Shown here in pieces: positions 31,025 through 39,920 of a DNA stretch of 64,000 nt. Positions within the stretch are counted from its first letter, which is position 1. The number at the start of each line of letters is the position of its first letter. This stretch comes from Pseudomonas bharatica CSV86 (GTDB lineage Bacteria; Pseudomonadota; Gammaproteobacteria; Pseudomonadales; Pseudomonadaceae). The stretch lies in contig NZ_AMWJ02000002.1 of NCBI RefSeq assembly GCF_000319305.2, positions 124,001 through 188,000 of the forward strand, given 5' to 3'. The notes beneath the pieces were generated by a model. It saw only the letters and a list, made by a program, of their open reading frames with translations, did no database searches and was not told the origin of the DNA. Made by a program: the position numbers and the translations under genes.

Positions 31025-31219
31025 TTAACGTACGCGCAGCATGCGCTCGACTTTTGCAACGTCCGACGGGTGCAGCAGGCTGCTACCACGCAGTTGACGC
31101 TTACGCTTGGTCGACATTTTGGTCAGGATGTGGCTCTTGAAAGCGTGCTTGTGCTTGAAGCCGGAAGCGGTTTTCAGGAAACGCTTCGCGGCACCGCTTT
31201 TGGTTTTCATTTTTGGCAT
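31025..31219 (-). CDS. rpmI: 50S ribosomal protein L35
   Basis: 64 residues, typical length, opening [20 protein letters not shown]. It lies between infC and rplT in the standard order. Confidence 0.98.
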   Translation of the reverse strand: MPKMKTKSGAAKRFLKTASGFKHKHAFKSHILTKMSTKRKRQLRGSSLLHPSDVAKVERMLRVR

Positions 31220-31279
31220 GTTCGGATACTCCGCATTCAGTGGATAAACATAACCGCAAGGCCTGCCGTGCCCTGGTGG

Positions 31280-31831
31280 TTACTTCTTTTTCTTGGGGGC
31301 GATGACCATCATAAGCTGGCGTCCTTCCATCTTCGGATGCTGCTCAACGGTGCCGTATTCGGCGAGGTCAACCTCGACCCGCTTCAACAGCTCCATGCCC
31401 AGCTCCTGGTGGGCCATCTCACGACCACGGAATCTCAGAGAGATCTTGGCCTTGTCCCCATCACTAAGGAAACGTACCAGGTTGCGTAGTTTTACCTGGT
31501 AATCCCCTTCCTCCGTCCCTGGACGAAACTTGATTTCTTTGATCTGGATCTGCTTCTGGTTCTTCTTCGCCGCAGCCTGCTGCTTCTTCTTCTCGAAGAG
31601 GCTCTTGCCGTAGTCCATCACCCGGCATACAGGGGGTACAGCGTCAGCAGAAATTTCTACCAGGTCCAGCTTCGCTTCATCAGCGATACGAAGCGCTTCA
31701 TCAATCGAGACGATGCCAATCTGCTCGCCGTCAGCGCCAATTAACCGAACCTCGCGTGCCGAGATATTCTCGTTGATCGGGGCCTTCGGTGCAGTTCGTT
31801 TATCCTGTCTCATATCACGCTTAATGGTAAT
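31280..31831 (-). CDS. infC: Translation initiation factor IF-3, ATT start
   Basis: Binds 30S subunits and checks start-codon pairing. The start is taken as ATT at 31831, giving [16 protein letters not shown], in line with the AUU start of infC in E. coli and with Pseudomonas annotation. The ATT shares a base with the thrS stop (TAATT). GGAG lies close upstream, better spaced for a second ATT at 31825. The ATG at 31813 has no ribosome site. About 183 residues, ending in the IF-3 C-terminal domain ([16 protein letters not shown]). The rare start allows IF-3 to limit its own synthesis. Confidence 0.92.
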   Translation of the reverse strand: MTIKRDMRQDKRTAPKAPINENISAREVRLIGADGEQIGIVSIDEALRIADEAKLDLVEISADAVPPVCRVMDYGKSLFEKKKQQAAAKKNQKQIQIKEIKFRPGTEEGDYQVKLRNLVRFLSDGDKAKISLRFRGREMAHQELGMELLKRVEVDLAEYGTVEQHPKMEGRQLMMVIAPKKKK

Positions 31832-33753
31832 TACTCCGAATCTTGGCGACCACGCCGGGAAACCGCTTGCGCAAGCAAGTCCGCGAACTGGGCGACGGGC
31901 ATCGAGCCCAGGTCGGCACCTTCACGGGTACGCACAGCGACAGTTTGCGTTTCGACTTCCCGATCTCCAATAACCAAGAGATAGGGAACCTTGAGCAAGG
32001 TATGCTCGCGGATTTTAAAGCCGATCTTTTCATTTCTCAAGTCAGACTTGGCACGGAATCCGCTATTGGTCAGGGTTTTTTCCACCTGCTGGGCGAATTC
32101 GGCCTGTTTGTCGGTGATATTCATCACCACAGCCTGGGTCGGCGCCAGCCAGGCCGGGAATGCACCCTCGTAGTGCTCAATCAGAATTCCGACGAAACGC
32201 TCGAACGAACCGAGGATGGCGCGGTGCAGCATCACTGGATGCTTGCGGCCGTTGTCTTCGGAAACATACTCGGCGCCGAGGCGGATCGGCAGGTTGAAGT
32301 CCAGCTGCAGGGTACCGCACTGCCAGACACGCCCCAGGCAGTCCTTGAGCGAGAACTCGATCTTCGGACCATAGAAGGCGCCCTCGCCCGGCTGCAGGTC
32401 ATACGGCAGGCCTGCGTTGTCCAGTGCAGCGGCCAGTGCGGCCTCGGCACGGTCCCACAGCTCATCGGAGCCGACGCGCTTTTCGGGACGGGTGGACAGC
32501 TTGAGCTGGATGTCCTGGAAGCCGAAGTCGGAGTACACATCCATGGTCAGCTTGATGAACGCTGCCGATTCGGACTGCATCTGCTCTTCGGTGCAGAAGA
32601 TATGCGCGTCGTCCTGGGTGAAGCCGCGCACACGCATGATGCCGTGCAGGGCGCCGGAGGCTTCGTTACGGTGGCAGGCCCCGAATTCGGCCAGGCGCAA
32701 CGGCAACTCGCGATAGCTCTTGAGCCCCTGGTTGAACACCTGCACGTGGCACGGGCAATTCATCGGCTTGACCGCGTAGTCACGGTTTTCCGATTGGGTG
32801 GTGAACATGTTGTCGGCGTAGTTGGCCCAGTGTCCGGACTTTTCCCACAGGGTGCGATCGACCACCTGCGGCGTCTTGATCTCCAGGTAGCCGTTCTCGC
32901 GCTGGACCTGACGCATGTACTGTTCCAGTACCTGGTACAGGGTCCAGCCATTCGGGTGCCAGAACACCATGCCCGGGGCTTCTTCCTGGAGGTGGAACAG
33001 GCCGAGGCGCTTGCCGATCTTGCGGTGATCGCGCTTTTCCGCTTCCTCGATGCGTTGGATGTAGGCAGCCAGCTGCTTCTTGTCGGCCCAGGCAGTGCCA
33101 TAGACGCGCTGCAGTTGCTCGTTCTTGGCATCGCCGCGCCAGTAGGCGCCGGACAGCTTGGTCAGCTTGAACGACTTGAGGAAACGGGTGTTCGGCACGT
33201 GCGGGCCGCGGCACATGTCGACATATTCTTCGTGATAGTACAGGCCCATCGCCTGCTCATCGGGCATGTCCTCGACCAGGCGGAGCTTGTAATCCTCGCC
33301 ACGGGCCTTGAACACTTCGATCACCTCGGCGCGCGGGGTGACCTTCTTGATGACATCGTAGTCCTTGTCGATCAGCTGCTGCATGCGCTGCTCGATCGCC
33401 GCCATGTCTTCAGGCGTGAAAGGACGCTCGTAGGCGATGTCGTAGTAGAAGCCTTCGTCGATGACCGGACCGATGACCATTTTCGCGGTCGGGTACAGTT
33501 GTTTCACTGCGTGACCAACAAGGTGCGCGCAGGAGTGACGAATGATTTCCAGCCCCTCTTCGTCCTTGGGCGTGATGATTTGCAGGCTAGCGTCGTGCTC
33601 GATCAGGTCGCAGGCATCGACCAGCTTGCCGTCGACCTTGCCGGCGACGGTGGCCTTGGCCAAACCTGCGCCAATGGATGCAGCGACCTCGGCAACGGTA
33701 ACCGCCTTGTCGAACGTGCGTTGACTGCCATCGGGAAGAGTAATTACGGGCAT
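31831..33753 (-). CDS. thrS: Threonyl-tRNA synthetase
   Basis: 640 residues, from the N-terminal TGS domain ([18 protein letters not shown]), through the editing domain with [13 protein letters not shown], to the class II core with motif 2 [15 protein letters not shown] and motif 3 ending [20 protein letters not shown] 33753 has a strong GGAGGAGG-like site upstream; in-frame starts further upstream are not needed. First gene of the thrS-infC-rpmI-rplT unit. Confidence 0.97.
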   Translation of the reverse strand: MPVITLPDGSQRTFDKAVTVAEVAASIGAGLAKATVAGKVDGKLVDACDLIEHDASLQIITPKDEEGLEIIRHSCAHLVGHAVKQLYPTAKMVIGPVIDEGFYYDIAYERPFTPEDMAAIEQRMQQLIDKDYDVIKKVTPRAEVIEVFKARGEDYKLRLVEDMPDEQAMGLYYHEEYVDMCRGPHVPNTRFLKSFKLTKLSGAYWRGDAKNEQLQRVYGTAWADKKQLAAYIQRIEEAEKRDHRKIGKRLGLFHLQEEAPGMVFWHPNGWTLYQVLEQYMRQVQRENGYLEIKTPQVVDRTLWEKSGHWANYADNMFTTQSENRDYAVKPMNCPCHVQVFNQGLKSYRELPLRLAEFGACHRNEASGALHGIMRVRGFTQDDAHIFCTEEQMQSESAAFIKLTMDVYSDFGFQDIQLKLSTRPEKRVGSDELWDRAEAALAAALDNAGLPYDLQPGEGAFYGPKIEFSLKDCLGRVWQCGTLQLDFNLPIRLGAEYVSEDNGRKHPVMLHRAILGSFERFVGILIEHYEGAFPAWLAPTQAVVMNITDKQAEFAQQVEKTLTNSGFRAKSDLRNEKIGFKIREHTLLKVPYLLVIGDREVETQTVAVRTREGADLGSMPVAQFADLLAQAVSRRGRQDSE

Positions 33754-34127
33754 GGCGCCTCCTCTCCTAGTGGTGACCCCTACCAAAGGTCACGTGGGTT
33801 GGGATGAGCCAGTACGCGATTCGCCCCTGTCCTTCCTTGCGGAAGGCCTGCCTCACAGTGGCAGAAGTCGGATGCCTGCCAGGGAACGAACCAGAGTGAC
33901 TGGAACAGAAATAAGTGGATACGGGATACGCGAAGCAGAAGCTCAGCGAACCCGAGCCGGGCATCCTAGCACAGGGATCGAACGCTGCGACCCGCTGAAC
34001 CCGCGACAAGGAGAAATATTTGGAAAAAAGACCGTTCAGTGAACTCCAGCGGTTTTTTCCCGCTCAGAGTCATTGAAGCGTCCTACTCTTCTCTTCCATG
34101 AGACCGAAACCCAAGGAGTGCCTGGTT
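33754..34127. other. Divergent intergenic region upstream of thrS
   Basis: 374 bases between the divergent starts of thrS and the small secreted protein. It should hold both promoters and the thrS leader. I see no tRNA-like operator, Thr-rich leader peptide or strong hairpin that I could defend. Confidence 0.4.
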
Positions 34128-34436
34128 ATGCGACTTCATTCTCTTCTTGCACTGGCTGCCGCCGGATCCCTGCTGCTGCCCTTGGCCGCCAATGCCGGAC
34201 CATGGCCCGCAGGCAAGAAAGGCGAATACATGGATCAATGCGTACAGGTTGCCAGCAGCCAGCAAGGTGTCACCGCCGCCCAGGCAGACAAGCACTGCAA
34301 ATGCGGCGCAGACGCCATCGAGAAGAACTTCACCACCGCGGAAATCGAGCAACTGGACAGCAAGGCCGGCGTAGACGCCAAGCTGAGGGACAGAGCCCAG
34401 GCTGCAGTGAAATCCGCCTGCGCGCCTAAACAGTGA
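34128..34436 (+). CDS. Small secreted protein with four cysteines, unknown function
   Basis: 102 residues. ATG 34128 follows AAGGAG. A signal peptide (LLALAAAGSLLLPLAANA) is followed by a ~80-residue mature domain with cysteines in DQC, KHCKCG and SACAPKQ. Four cysteines in the mature part suggest two periplasmic disulfides. I do not recognise a named family; it resembles small conserved hypothetical proteins of pseudomonads. Confidence 0.7.
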   Translation: MRLHSLLALAAAGSLLLPLAANAGPWPAGKKGEYMDQCVQVASSQQGVTAAQADKHCKCGADAIEKNFTTAEIEQLDSKAGVDAKLRDRAQAAVKSACAPKQ

Positions 34437-34586
34437 GGCTGATCCGGCTCAATCTTGCGCCAGATCAGCATTCGATGAAGCTAAAAGCCACCACTTGCCA
34501 ATAATTAGACTATGATGATCAAGTGCATCCTGTTGGCTCTCGGCGACACCGCACTACCGAAAATCTAGTTTCTGGAGATACACCCC

Positions 34587-34802
34587 ATGTCCAATCGCCA
34601 AAACGGCACCGTTAAATGGTTCAACGATGAGAAAGGCTACGGCTTCATCACTCCTGCAGGCGGCGGCGATGACCTGTTCGTCCACTTCAAGGCGATCGAA
34701 TCCGACGGCTTCAAATCCTTGAAAGAAGGCCAGACCGTATCCTTCGTGGCCGAGAAAGGCCAGAAAGGCATGCAGGCTGCACAGGTTCGTCCAGCAGAGT
34801 AA
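34587..34802 (+). CDS. Cold-shock domain protein (CspA family)
   Basis: 71 residues with RNP1 KGYGFITP and RNP2 DLFVHF motifs on a single OB-fold. It binds single-stranded RNA/DNA and acts as an RNA chaperone. The 150-base upstream region is long enough for the structured 5' leader common to csp genes. Its terminator is the ISL3 insertion site. Confidence 0.95.
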   Translation: MSNRQNGTVKWFNDEKGYGFITPAGGGDDLFVHFKAIESDGFKSLKEGQTVSFVAEKGQKGMQAAQVRPAE

Positions 34803-34816
34803 CCCTCTGCCGAATG

Positions 34817-34846
34817 AAAAAACCCGTCGCTTGCGACGGGTTTTTT
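34817..34846 (+). terminator. Rho-independent terminator of the cold-shock gene, hit by the IS
   Basis: A perfect 14-base stem (AAAAAACCCGTCGC and complement, 2-base loop) ending in TTTTTT. The last seven bases belong to the target-site duplication of the adjacent ISL3 element, so the stem survived insertion. Confidence 0.9.
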
Positions 34847-34847
34847 C
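34840..34847. repeat. Target-site duplication, left copy (GTTTTTTC)
   Basis: The same eight bases occur at 37833-37840, immediately outside the right inverted repeat. Eight bases is the duplication length expected for ISL3 elements. Confidence 0.93.
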
Positions 34848-34905
34848 GGGTATACGGATTTAATGGTTGATGGGGCACCTTTACCCCACCAACCTGATAC
34901 CATTA

Positions 34906-36183
34906 TCAGATGGTTGATAGATCGACTCCGTAGTTGAGTTCCTCTGCGAAGTCCGGCAGTCCGTAACCGATGGTTTTCTTGTAGAAAGGAGAGACCTTCG
35001 CAGTCGGTGCCTTCTTCTTGTGCTTCGTGGTGTAGAGCATTCGTGCCCGCATCACCTCGAAGGAGTAACCGCGCCCTTCACGGTTCTTGTCCTTGGCCAG
35101 TCGGTTGATGGACTCCGTGTAAGCGTTGGTGACGGGCATGTCCGTCTCGAAGTAGGTCATGGTCTCTTCGCGCCAGTTTCCCACTGCCCTGACCAGATCG
35201 CTCCAGACTTCCTTTTGGCCCTTCGGGATGGTGGCTATCCACTCGTCCAGGGCGGCTTCTGCCTGGAGCCGTGTGGTGGCGTCCCAGATGCCGTAGAAGC
35301 GCTCCTTGTGCTCGTAGGCGGCCAGCAGTTGCGGGAACGCGCCTGTCCAGGTCTCCATGATGAGGCGCTCCCGGTCTGAGACTTCGTGAGCGCGTTTCAG
35401 CAGGATTTTCCGGTCTCCCTTGAGAGTCCGGCTCTGGGACGGTTTCAGCTCCTTTCTGAGGCCCTTGCGCACTCTCTCTAGGGCATCGTTGGCCATGCGC
35501 ACCACATGGAACTTATCGACCACGATACGGGCCTGGGGCAGCACAGCCTTGACCGCTGCCCGGTAGGGGTTCCACATGTCCATGCTGACGATCTCGACCT
35601 TCTGCCGGTCTTTCAGCTTCATCAGGTAGTTGGTCACCACGTCCTGGCGGCGGGTGGCCAGCAGGTCGAGCAGGGTTCGCTCCTCAATGTTGGTCAGAAT
35701 GCAGCGGTAGCGCTTGTTCAGGTATAGCTCGTCAATGCCCAGGATGCGGGGCGTCTCGAAGCGGTGCCAGCGCCCCAGGAACTCGGCGCGGGCGTTGAAG
35801 ATGTCGCGCACCGTCTTCTCGTCCAGGCCGGTCTGTGCCGCCACAAAGGTGTAGGGGTGGTTGAAGGATTCCTTCTCCACGTACTCATGCAGCCGCAGTG
35901 TCATACGGAATCCGTCCACCATCTCCGGTAGCTGGGGCCTGAATGTTGTCTTGCAGGCCCGGCAGGTGTATCGGCGGCGGACCACCCAGAGAGTGACCCG
36001 CTTGCCGTGGATGGGCAGATCACGATAGGGAACGTCACGCTTGCCGAACCGCACGAACTCACCCTGCACGCCGCACCCCTCGCAGGCTACTGGTGTAGGT
36101 GCTTCAAGCCGAAAATGTATGTCTTCATTCTGCTCATCAGAATCCACCAACTGGTACCCAGGAAGGCTTAACGAATTAATCAT
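34906..36183 (-). CDS. tnpA: ISL3-family transposase
   Basis: 425 residues. An N-terminal zinc-finger-like segment (CEGCGVQGEF, YTCRACKTTF) and helix-turn-helix are followed by the DDE catalytic domain, with LGIDELYL, VSMDMWNPYRAAVKAVLP and AYTESINRLAKDKNREGRG typical of ISL3. No frameshift or truncation. Confidence 0.94.
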   Translation of the reverse strand: MINSLSLPGYQLVDSDEQNEDIHFRLEAPTPVACEGCGVQGEFVRFGKRDVPYRDLPIHGKRVTLWVVRRRYTCRACKTTFRPQLPEMVDGFRMTLRLHEYVEKESFNHPYTFVAAQTGLDEKTVRDIFNARAEFLGRWHRFETPRILGIDELYLNKRYRCILTNIEERTLLDLLATRRQDVVTNYLMKLKDRQKVEIVSMDMWNPYRAAVKAVLPQARIVVDKFHVVRMANDALERVRKGLRKELKPSQSRTLKGDRKILLKRAHEVSDRERLIMETWTGAFPQLLAAYEHKERFYGIWDATTRLQAEAALDEWIATIPKGQKEVWSDLVRAVGNWREETMTYFETDMPVTNAYTESINRLAKDKNREGRGYSFEVMRARMLYTTKHKKKAPTAKVSPFYKKTIGYGLPDFAEELNYGVDLSTI

Positions 36184-36195
36184 CTCCCGCCTTGA

Positions 36196-37230
36196 TCAGA
36201 AAAACAGGTAGGTGGCGTAACCGGCAATCATCGCCATAGCAAAAATGACTGCTAAAAACGCCGCTAAAAGCTTCAGCGTGAACAAAGAGCGCAACAGAAT
36301 GAGCTCAGTCAGGCTGGCTCCGGCACTGCCGATGATCAACGCTAGCACCGTCCCGGCACCCACGCCTTTGGCCATCAGAGCCGCTGCCAGAGGTATGACG
36401 GCTTCAGCGCGAATATACAACGGCACGCCGATGACAGCGGCAACTGGAATGGCAAAGGGATTATCTGGGCCTGCATACTGCTCCAATAAGTCAGTGGGCA
36501 TGAAACCATAGATCACGCTGCCAATCGCAATACCGATGAGCAGGTAAGGCAACACATCGATAAAGTCCGACCAAGCTTCCCGCCACACACCACTGTACTT
36601 CCCTTCTTTCTTAACCGTGACAGTGGGTTGACTGTCACAGCATTCGCTAGACGTAGAGACTGTTGTCTTCCTATCAGCCCCGCAAGAAGCCGTCTTCGGA
36701 GTGGTGTCGCAGCTGTTGGTGCCGCAACTCGATGCGGTCGATGTAGCACTGCACGGGCTTGCTGATGAACTACATCCACTGCTCTCTTGTGTCGCCGTCC
36801 GGCGCACATAACGCTCGAAGCCAAGCGTGTGAAGCAGCCATCCGGCACCTACCGCGACCACCAAAGCGGCGAGCACATAGATAGCAGTAAGTGTCCATCC
36901 AAACGTGGCAACCAGCAGGCCGACGACGATAGGATTCAGCAACGGAGATGAGAAAAGAAACACCATCATCGGCCCAAAACCGGCCCGTGCCCGAATCAAC
37001 CCTTTCAACATGGGGATAGTCGAGCAACTACAGAAGGGCGTTATAGCTCCTAAACCAGCAGCAAGAAAATAGCCTCGCTTCCCACTGGAAGTCAGTAACG
37101 CTTCCACCTTGGATGGTGGGATGTGACGTTGAAGAACTCCGACCAGCAAGCTAATGCCAATGAATAAAACCGATAGCTCGATAGCGAGAAAGGCGAACAT
37201 GCCTAGAGCGTCTTGGAGTTGAGATGACAT
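36196..37230 (-). CDS. ArsP/YraQ-type permease with Cys-rich loop (IS cargo)
   Basis: 344-residue inner-membrane permease of the DUF318/ArsP_1 family, whose studied members export methylated trivalent arsenicals. The conserved cysteine motif TPFCSCSTIPMLKG is present. The central cytoplasmic loop (about residues 148-200) is Ser/Thr-rich and holds seven cysteines, which suggests metal or metalloid binding. It lies 12 bases upstream of the transposase on the same strand and is divergent from the arsR-like gene, with an operator right before its start. The actual substrate is unproved. Confidence 0.82.
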   Translation of the reverse strand: MSSQLQDALGMFAFLAIELSVLFIGISLLVGVLQRHIPPSKVEALLTSSGKRGYFLAAGLGAITPFCSCSTIPMLKGLIRARAGFGPMMVFLFSSPLLNPIVVGLLVATFGWTLTAIYVLAALVVAVGAGWLLHTLGFERYVRRTATQESSGCSSSASPCSATSTASSCGTNSCDTTPKTASCGADRKTTVSTSSECCDSQPTVTVKKEGKYSGVWREAWSDFIDVLPYLLIGIAIGSVIYGFMPTDLLEQYAGPDNPFAIPVAAVIGVPLYIRAEAVIPLAAALMAKGVGAGTVLALIIGSAGASLTELILLRSLFTLKLLAAFLAVIFAMAMIAGYATYLFF

Positions 37231-37246
37231 TCAATATTACTCCTAT

Positions 37247-37266
37247 ATTTCTAGTATTGTCGAAAT
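37247..37266. promoter_or_regulatory. Operator 1 for the ArsR-type repressor, before the permease
   Basis: ATTTCTAGTATTGTCGAAAT has palindromic ends (ATTTC/GAAAT) around a 10-base core. It lies 17 bases upstream of the permease start. It shares TCTAG and TCGAA placement with operator 2 at 37309-37328. Confidence 0.6.
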
Positions 37267-37308
37267 GATGTACGCAGCCTACTTGCGTTTATCCGACCTG
37301 TCAACTAT

Positions 37309-37328
37309 AATTCTAGAAACATCGAATT
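37309..37328. promoter_or_regulatory. Operator 2 for the ArsR-type repressor, before its own gene
   Basis: AATTCTAGAAACATCGAATT has palindromic ends (AATTC/GAATT) around a 10-base core, 13 bases before the regulator start. Same design as operator 1, so one repressor probably controls both divergent genes. Confidence 0.6.
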
Positions 37329-37341
37329 ATTGGGGCGTGCT

Positions 37342-37656
37342 ATGGATCACGAAAAGGTTGCAGCCAGCTTAGCTGAGCTAGGGAATAGTCACCGACTGTC
37401 CGTGTTCCGCTTTCTGGTCAAAGCTGGCCATGATGGGGCTTCGGTCGGAGATATCCAGAAGGGGCTGGGTATTCCTGCTTCGACGCTATCACATCACCTT
37501 GCGCGCATGGCCAAGGTAGGGCTGATCCGGCAGGAGAAACATAGCCGCACGATTGTCTGTATACCCGAGTATGGGCACCTAGAGAATTTGATCGGTTTCT
37601 TACAAGAGGAATGTTGTGCAGGTGTCCGGATTGCGCATGAACCAGAACCGCTTTGA
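37342..37656 (+). CDS. ArsR-family metal(loid)-responsive repressor (IS cargo)
   Basis: 104 residues. ATG 37342 is preferred over an upstream TTG at 37330. The winged helix-turn-helix is seen in SVGDIQKGLGIPASTLSHHLARM. A Cys pair (ECCAGV) near the C-terminus may be the sensing site, as in some arsenite or antimonite sensors. Divergent from the permease with two matched operators between, so autoregulation with de-repression by a metal(loid) is expected. Confidence 0.85.
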   Translation: MDHEKVAASLAELGNSHRLSVFRFLVKAGHDGASVGDIQKGLGIPASTLSHHLARMAKVGLIRQEKHSRTIVCIPEYGHLENLIGFLQEECCAGVRIAHEPEPL

Positions 37657-37832
37657 CGCTTGCCCAGCTCTCGCTGTCCTCCCTAGTCAGCATCGCTATG
37701 AAGACTCAGGCGAAGGTGGAAACAGAAAATTGGCAGTAGAGTAGGCTGAAGAGGATCAATCAGATAATCCGCTGAGAAAGATTTTCTTCTTTACATCTTT
37801 GGCATTTTATCAACCAGAAATTCCGGATACCC

Positions 37833-37840
37833 GTTTTTTC
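37833..37840. repeat. Target-site duplication, right copy (GTTTTTTC)
   Basis: Identical to 34840-34847 and directly outside the right terminal repeat of the ISL3 element. Confidence 0.93.
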
Positions 37841-37854
37841 ATTGGCGCAACAAA

Positions 37855-38175
37855 TCAGCCGCAATTGACGCGATTGACGATGCCCTTGTCATCGGCATGC
37901 AGGTTCAACCGCTCGGAGCGATACTCCAGGGTGATCGCATCGGTAGGTTTCAGGATACGGGCCAACTGTGCGCCGCTTGCCTTGCGCGCCTGCTCCAGCA
38001 GGTCGGCAGACGCAGGCTTGCCAACGACAAATCCGGCATTGCCAGCGTCGCAACGACCATCAGTGTTCGCAGGAGCCACCGGCTCGGGTGTCTTCGATGC
38101 ACTGCCACCGCTGCTGCAGCCGACCAGAACGGCAGCAGCCAAGAGGCTCACCAGTGACGCACGCAAATGAAACAT
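37855..38175 (-). CDS. Lipoprotein with peptidase-inhibitor I78-like domain
   Basis: 106 residues. ATG 38175 has AAGGAGG upstream. The lipobox LVGC gives a lipidated Cys20. The mature part fits the I78 inhibitor family: a Cys near the start (DGRCDAGNAGFVVGKPAS), then LKPTDAITLEYRSERLNLH, ending VNCG. It probably protects the envelope from serine proteases. Before the IS insertion its 3' end faced the cold-shock gene terminator. Confidence 0.8.
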   Translation of the reverse strand: MFHLRASLVSLLAAAVLVGCSSGGSASKTPEPVAPANTDGRCDAGNAGFVVGKPASADLLEQARKASGAQLARILKPTDAITLEYRSERLNLHADDKGIVNRVNCG

Positions 38176-38311
38176 GAATCCTCCTTAAGGGATGCTGAAT
38201 GCTGTTCGTTCCGACAGCATCTGATGCCAGTTGTTACAAAAGCGGGTCAGTTTGCCTGAGTCGCATGCTCAGGAAAAATGGCAATAGTGTCTGGATTTTG
38301 CACAGATCGAT

Positions 38312-38614
38312 TCAGTACAGATCAATATAGTCGCTGACAGGCCTTGACCAGTTATCCTGCAAGACCTTGAACACTTGCCGAACCCAGCGCTCATCTTCCG
38401 CAGCCACAGCCCCCACGCAGCCGGAACCGGCTGCCCAGGTTTCCAGCCGGAACAGCAAGCCATCCAGTTGCGCGCCGCCAACCACTTCGGACAACCAGGC
38501 CTGCCCCGCTCGACTGACACGCAACTGGTTGTGCTTCATCGGATTGCCGCTGGCAAGCAACTGCCGGACGTTGTCGAGGGTGAATTGCCGGGGGTCGTTG
38601 AGATCGATGGTCAT
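38312..38614 (-). CDS. Conserved hypothetical protein, 100 residues
   Basis: Soluble protein with no signal peptide or membrane segment. Features seen are QFTLDNVRQLLASG at the start, LLFRLETWAAGSGCVG in the middle, and a C-terminal DNWSRPVSDYIDLY. AGGA lies 8 bases before the ATG. I do not recognise the family. Confidence 0.6.
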   Translation of the reverse strand: MTIDLNDPRQFTLDNVRQLLASGNPMKHNQLRVSRAGQAWLSEVVGGAQLDGLLFRLETWAAGSGCVGAVAAEDERWVRQVFKVLQDNWSRPVSDYIDLY

Positions 38615-38797
38615 GCCGCGGTCCTGCCGGAGAAATACCGATAGTTTGCCATGTCGGCATCCTTATGCCTAAGTCGCAGAGCGACCTCCCCTGGAACACG
38701 GTTAAACTGAAAGCACCGCACCGAACCCGGTCATGCAAGCACAGGGACCCTGGAACCAGCGGCATGCTTTCAATAAAACGGCAACCGTGAGATCTCC

Positions 38798-39058
38798 ATG
38801 ACCAGCCACAGCATCGATGCCGACATCAAGGTCAAATGGCCTGAAGGACAGAGCGCCTATAGCCCGGGAACAGCGGAAGAACTGAGCCTTATCGCAATCG
38901 ACCTGCTGGTCAAGGAGATGGGTAGCGATGCCGCCCGCCTCTTCATCGACCAGGTCTTCGAGCGCTACCGGAACGACCCGCTGGCTGCTCATCCCCATGA
39001 CGTCAGCCACCGAGCTCTTCCAGACGAGGAATCGACGGCTGGGCCCCTGCGCGAGTAA
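38798..39058 (+). CDS. Small hypothetical protein overlapping the rbsK end
   Basis: 86 residues. The middle (EELSLIAIDLLVKEMGSDAARLFIDQVFERYRND) looks helical. It is read convergently with rbsK and the last 56 bases overlap it. The ribosome site is weak (GAG). The function is unknown. Confidence 0.5.
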   Translation: MTSHSIDADIKVKWPEGQSAYSPGTAEELSLIAIDLLVKEMGSDAARLFIDQVFERYRNDPLAAHPHDVSHRALPDEESTAGPLRE

Positions 39059-39911
39059 CGGAAATCGCAGCAGCACGCTGGCCGAAAAGAATCGACTCAT
39101 GCTCGGTGCAGCCGCGAGCCAAAGCCGCCGCGAACGCACCGACGAAGGTATCGCCGGCCGCCGTGGTATCGACTGCTTGCACCACTGGCGCGGCGAAATG
39201 CTCGCTTCCCCGGGCACTGACCATTACCGCACCTTGCGCCCCCAGTGTAACGATGACCCGAGCCGCGCCCAGGCCGCGTAGATGCCGGCCTGCCTCCTGC
39301 GCCGAGGACAGGTCGTCCACGGGCAGGCCGGTCAGGGCCGCCGCCTCGCTTTCGTTGGGAATCAGGTAGTCGACGGAGGCCAGCCACTCCACGGGCAGTG
39401 GACCGTTGACCGGCGCAGGATTGAGAATCACCGTCTTGCCCAGTTGCCGCGCTCGTGCAAGGGCAAATGCCACGGTATCCGGCGGTACCTCCATCTGGCA
39501 GACCACCACATCCGCCCCCTGCAGCATCGCGTCGAAACGCTCTATCAAGCGAGAGGACAGGCAACCATTGCTGCCCGCGACAATGACGATGGTGTTCTGG
39601 CTGGCTGCATCCACCACGATCAACGCCACACCGCTGGACATGCCAGCAACCACCTCGAGCGCTCGACAGTCGATACCCTCTGCAATCAGCCCCTCGCGCA
39701 GCGACTGGCCATAGGCATCATCACCGACACAACCGATCATCGCGACCTCGGCCCCGAGCCTTGCAGCGGCGACCGCCTGGTTCGCCCCCTTGCCCCCGGG
39801 GACCGTGGTGAAAGATTCTCCCGCCAGGGTCTCCCCTGCTCGTGGCAGACGCTGTGCGCGAGTCACCAGGTCCATGTTGAGACTGCCGATCACCACAACC
39901 CTGCCCTGCAT
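39003..39911 (-). CDS. rbsK: Ribokinase
   Basis: 302-residue PfkB-family kinase that converts ribose to ribose 5-phosphate. Sugar-binding SLNMDLV and PGGKGANQAVAAARLGA lie at the N-terminus; the anion hole/catalytic loop DTTAAGDTFVGAFAAAL, with the catalytic Asp, lies near the C-terminus. It follows rbsR by 9 bases at the end of the rbs operon. No rbsD is present. Confidence 0.95.
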   Translation of the reverse strand: MQGRVVVIGSLNMDLVTRAQRLPRAGETLAGESFTTVPGGKGANQAVAAARLGAEVAMIGCVGDDAYGQSLREGLIAEGIDCRALEVVAGMSSGVALIVVDAASQNTIVIVAGSNGCLSSRLIERFDAMLQGADVVVCQMEVPPDTVAFALARARQLGKTVILNPAPVNGPLPVEWLASVDYLIPNESEAAALTGLPVDDLSSAQEAGRHLRGLGAARVIVTLGAQGAVMVSARGSEHFAAPVVQAVDTTAAGDTFVGAFAAALARGCTEHESILFGQRAAAISVTRAGAQPSIPRLEELGG

Positions 39912-39920
39912 GATGCGCCC

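Larger units (their letters stand above)
34848..37832 (-). mobile_element. Complete ISL3-family insertion sequence with passenger genes, 2985 bp
   Basis: The terminal inverted repeats begin GGGTAT (34848-34879 and 37801-37832); 20 of the first 24 positions match, including TGGTTGAT. An 8-bp duplication GTTTTTTC flanks the element. The cargo is a transposase, an ArsP/YraQ-type permease and an ArsR regulator. The layout recalls ISPpu12-type ISL3 elements of Pseudomonas, which also carry accessory metal-related genes, but the cargo here differs from what I remember of ISPpu12. All parts look intact, so it is probably recent and mobile. Confidence 0.92.

Noticed and set aside
33767..34009. Minus-strand 80-codon frame as a thrS leader peptide
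   Set aside because: It is not enriched in Thr codons at a hairpin and lacks a ribosome site.
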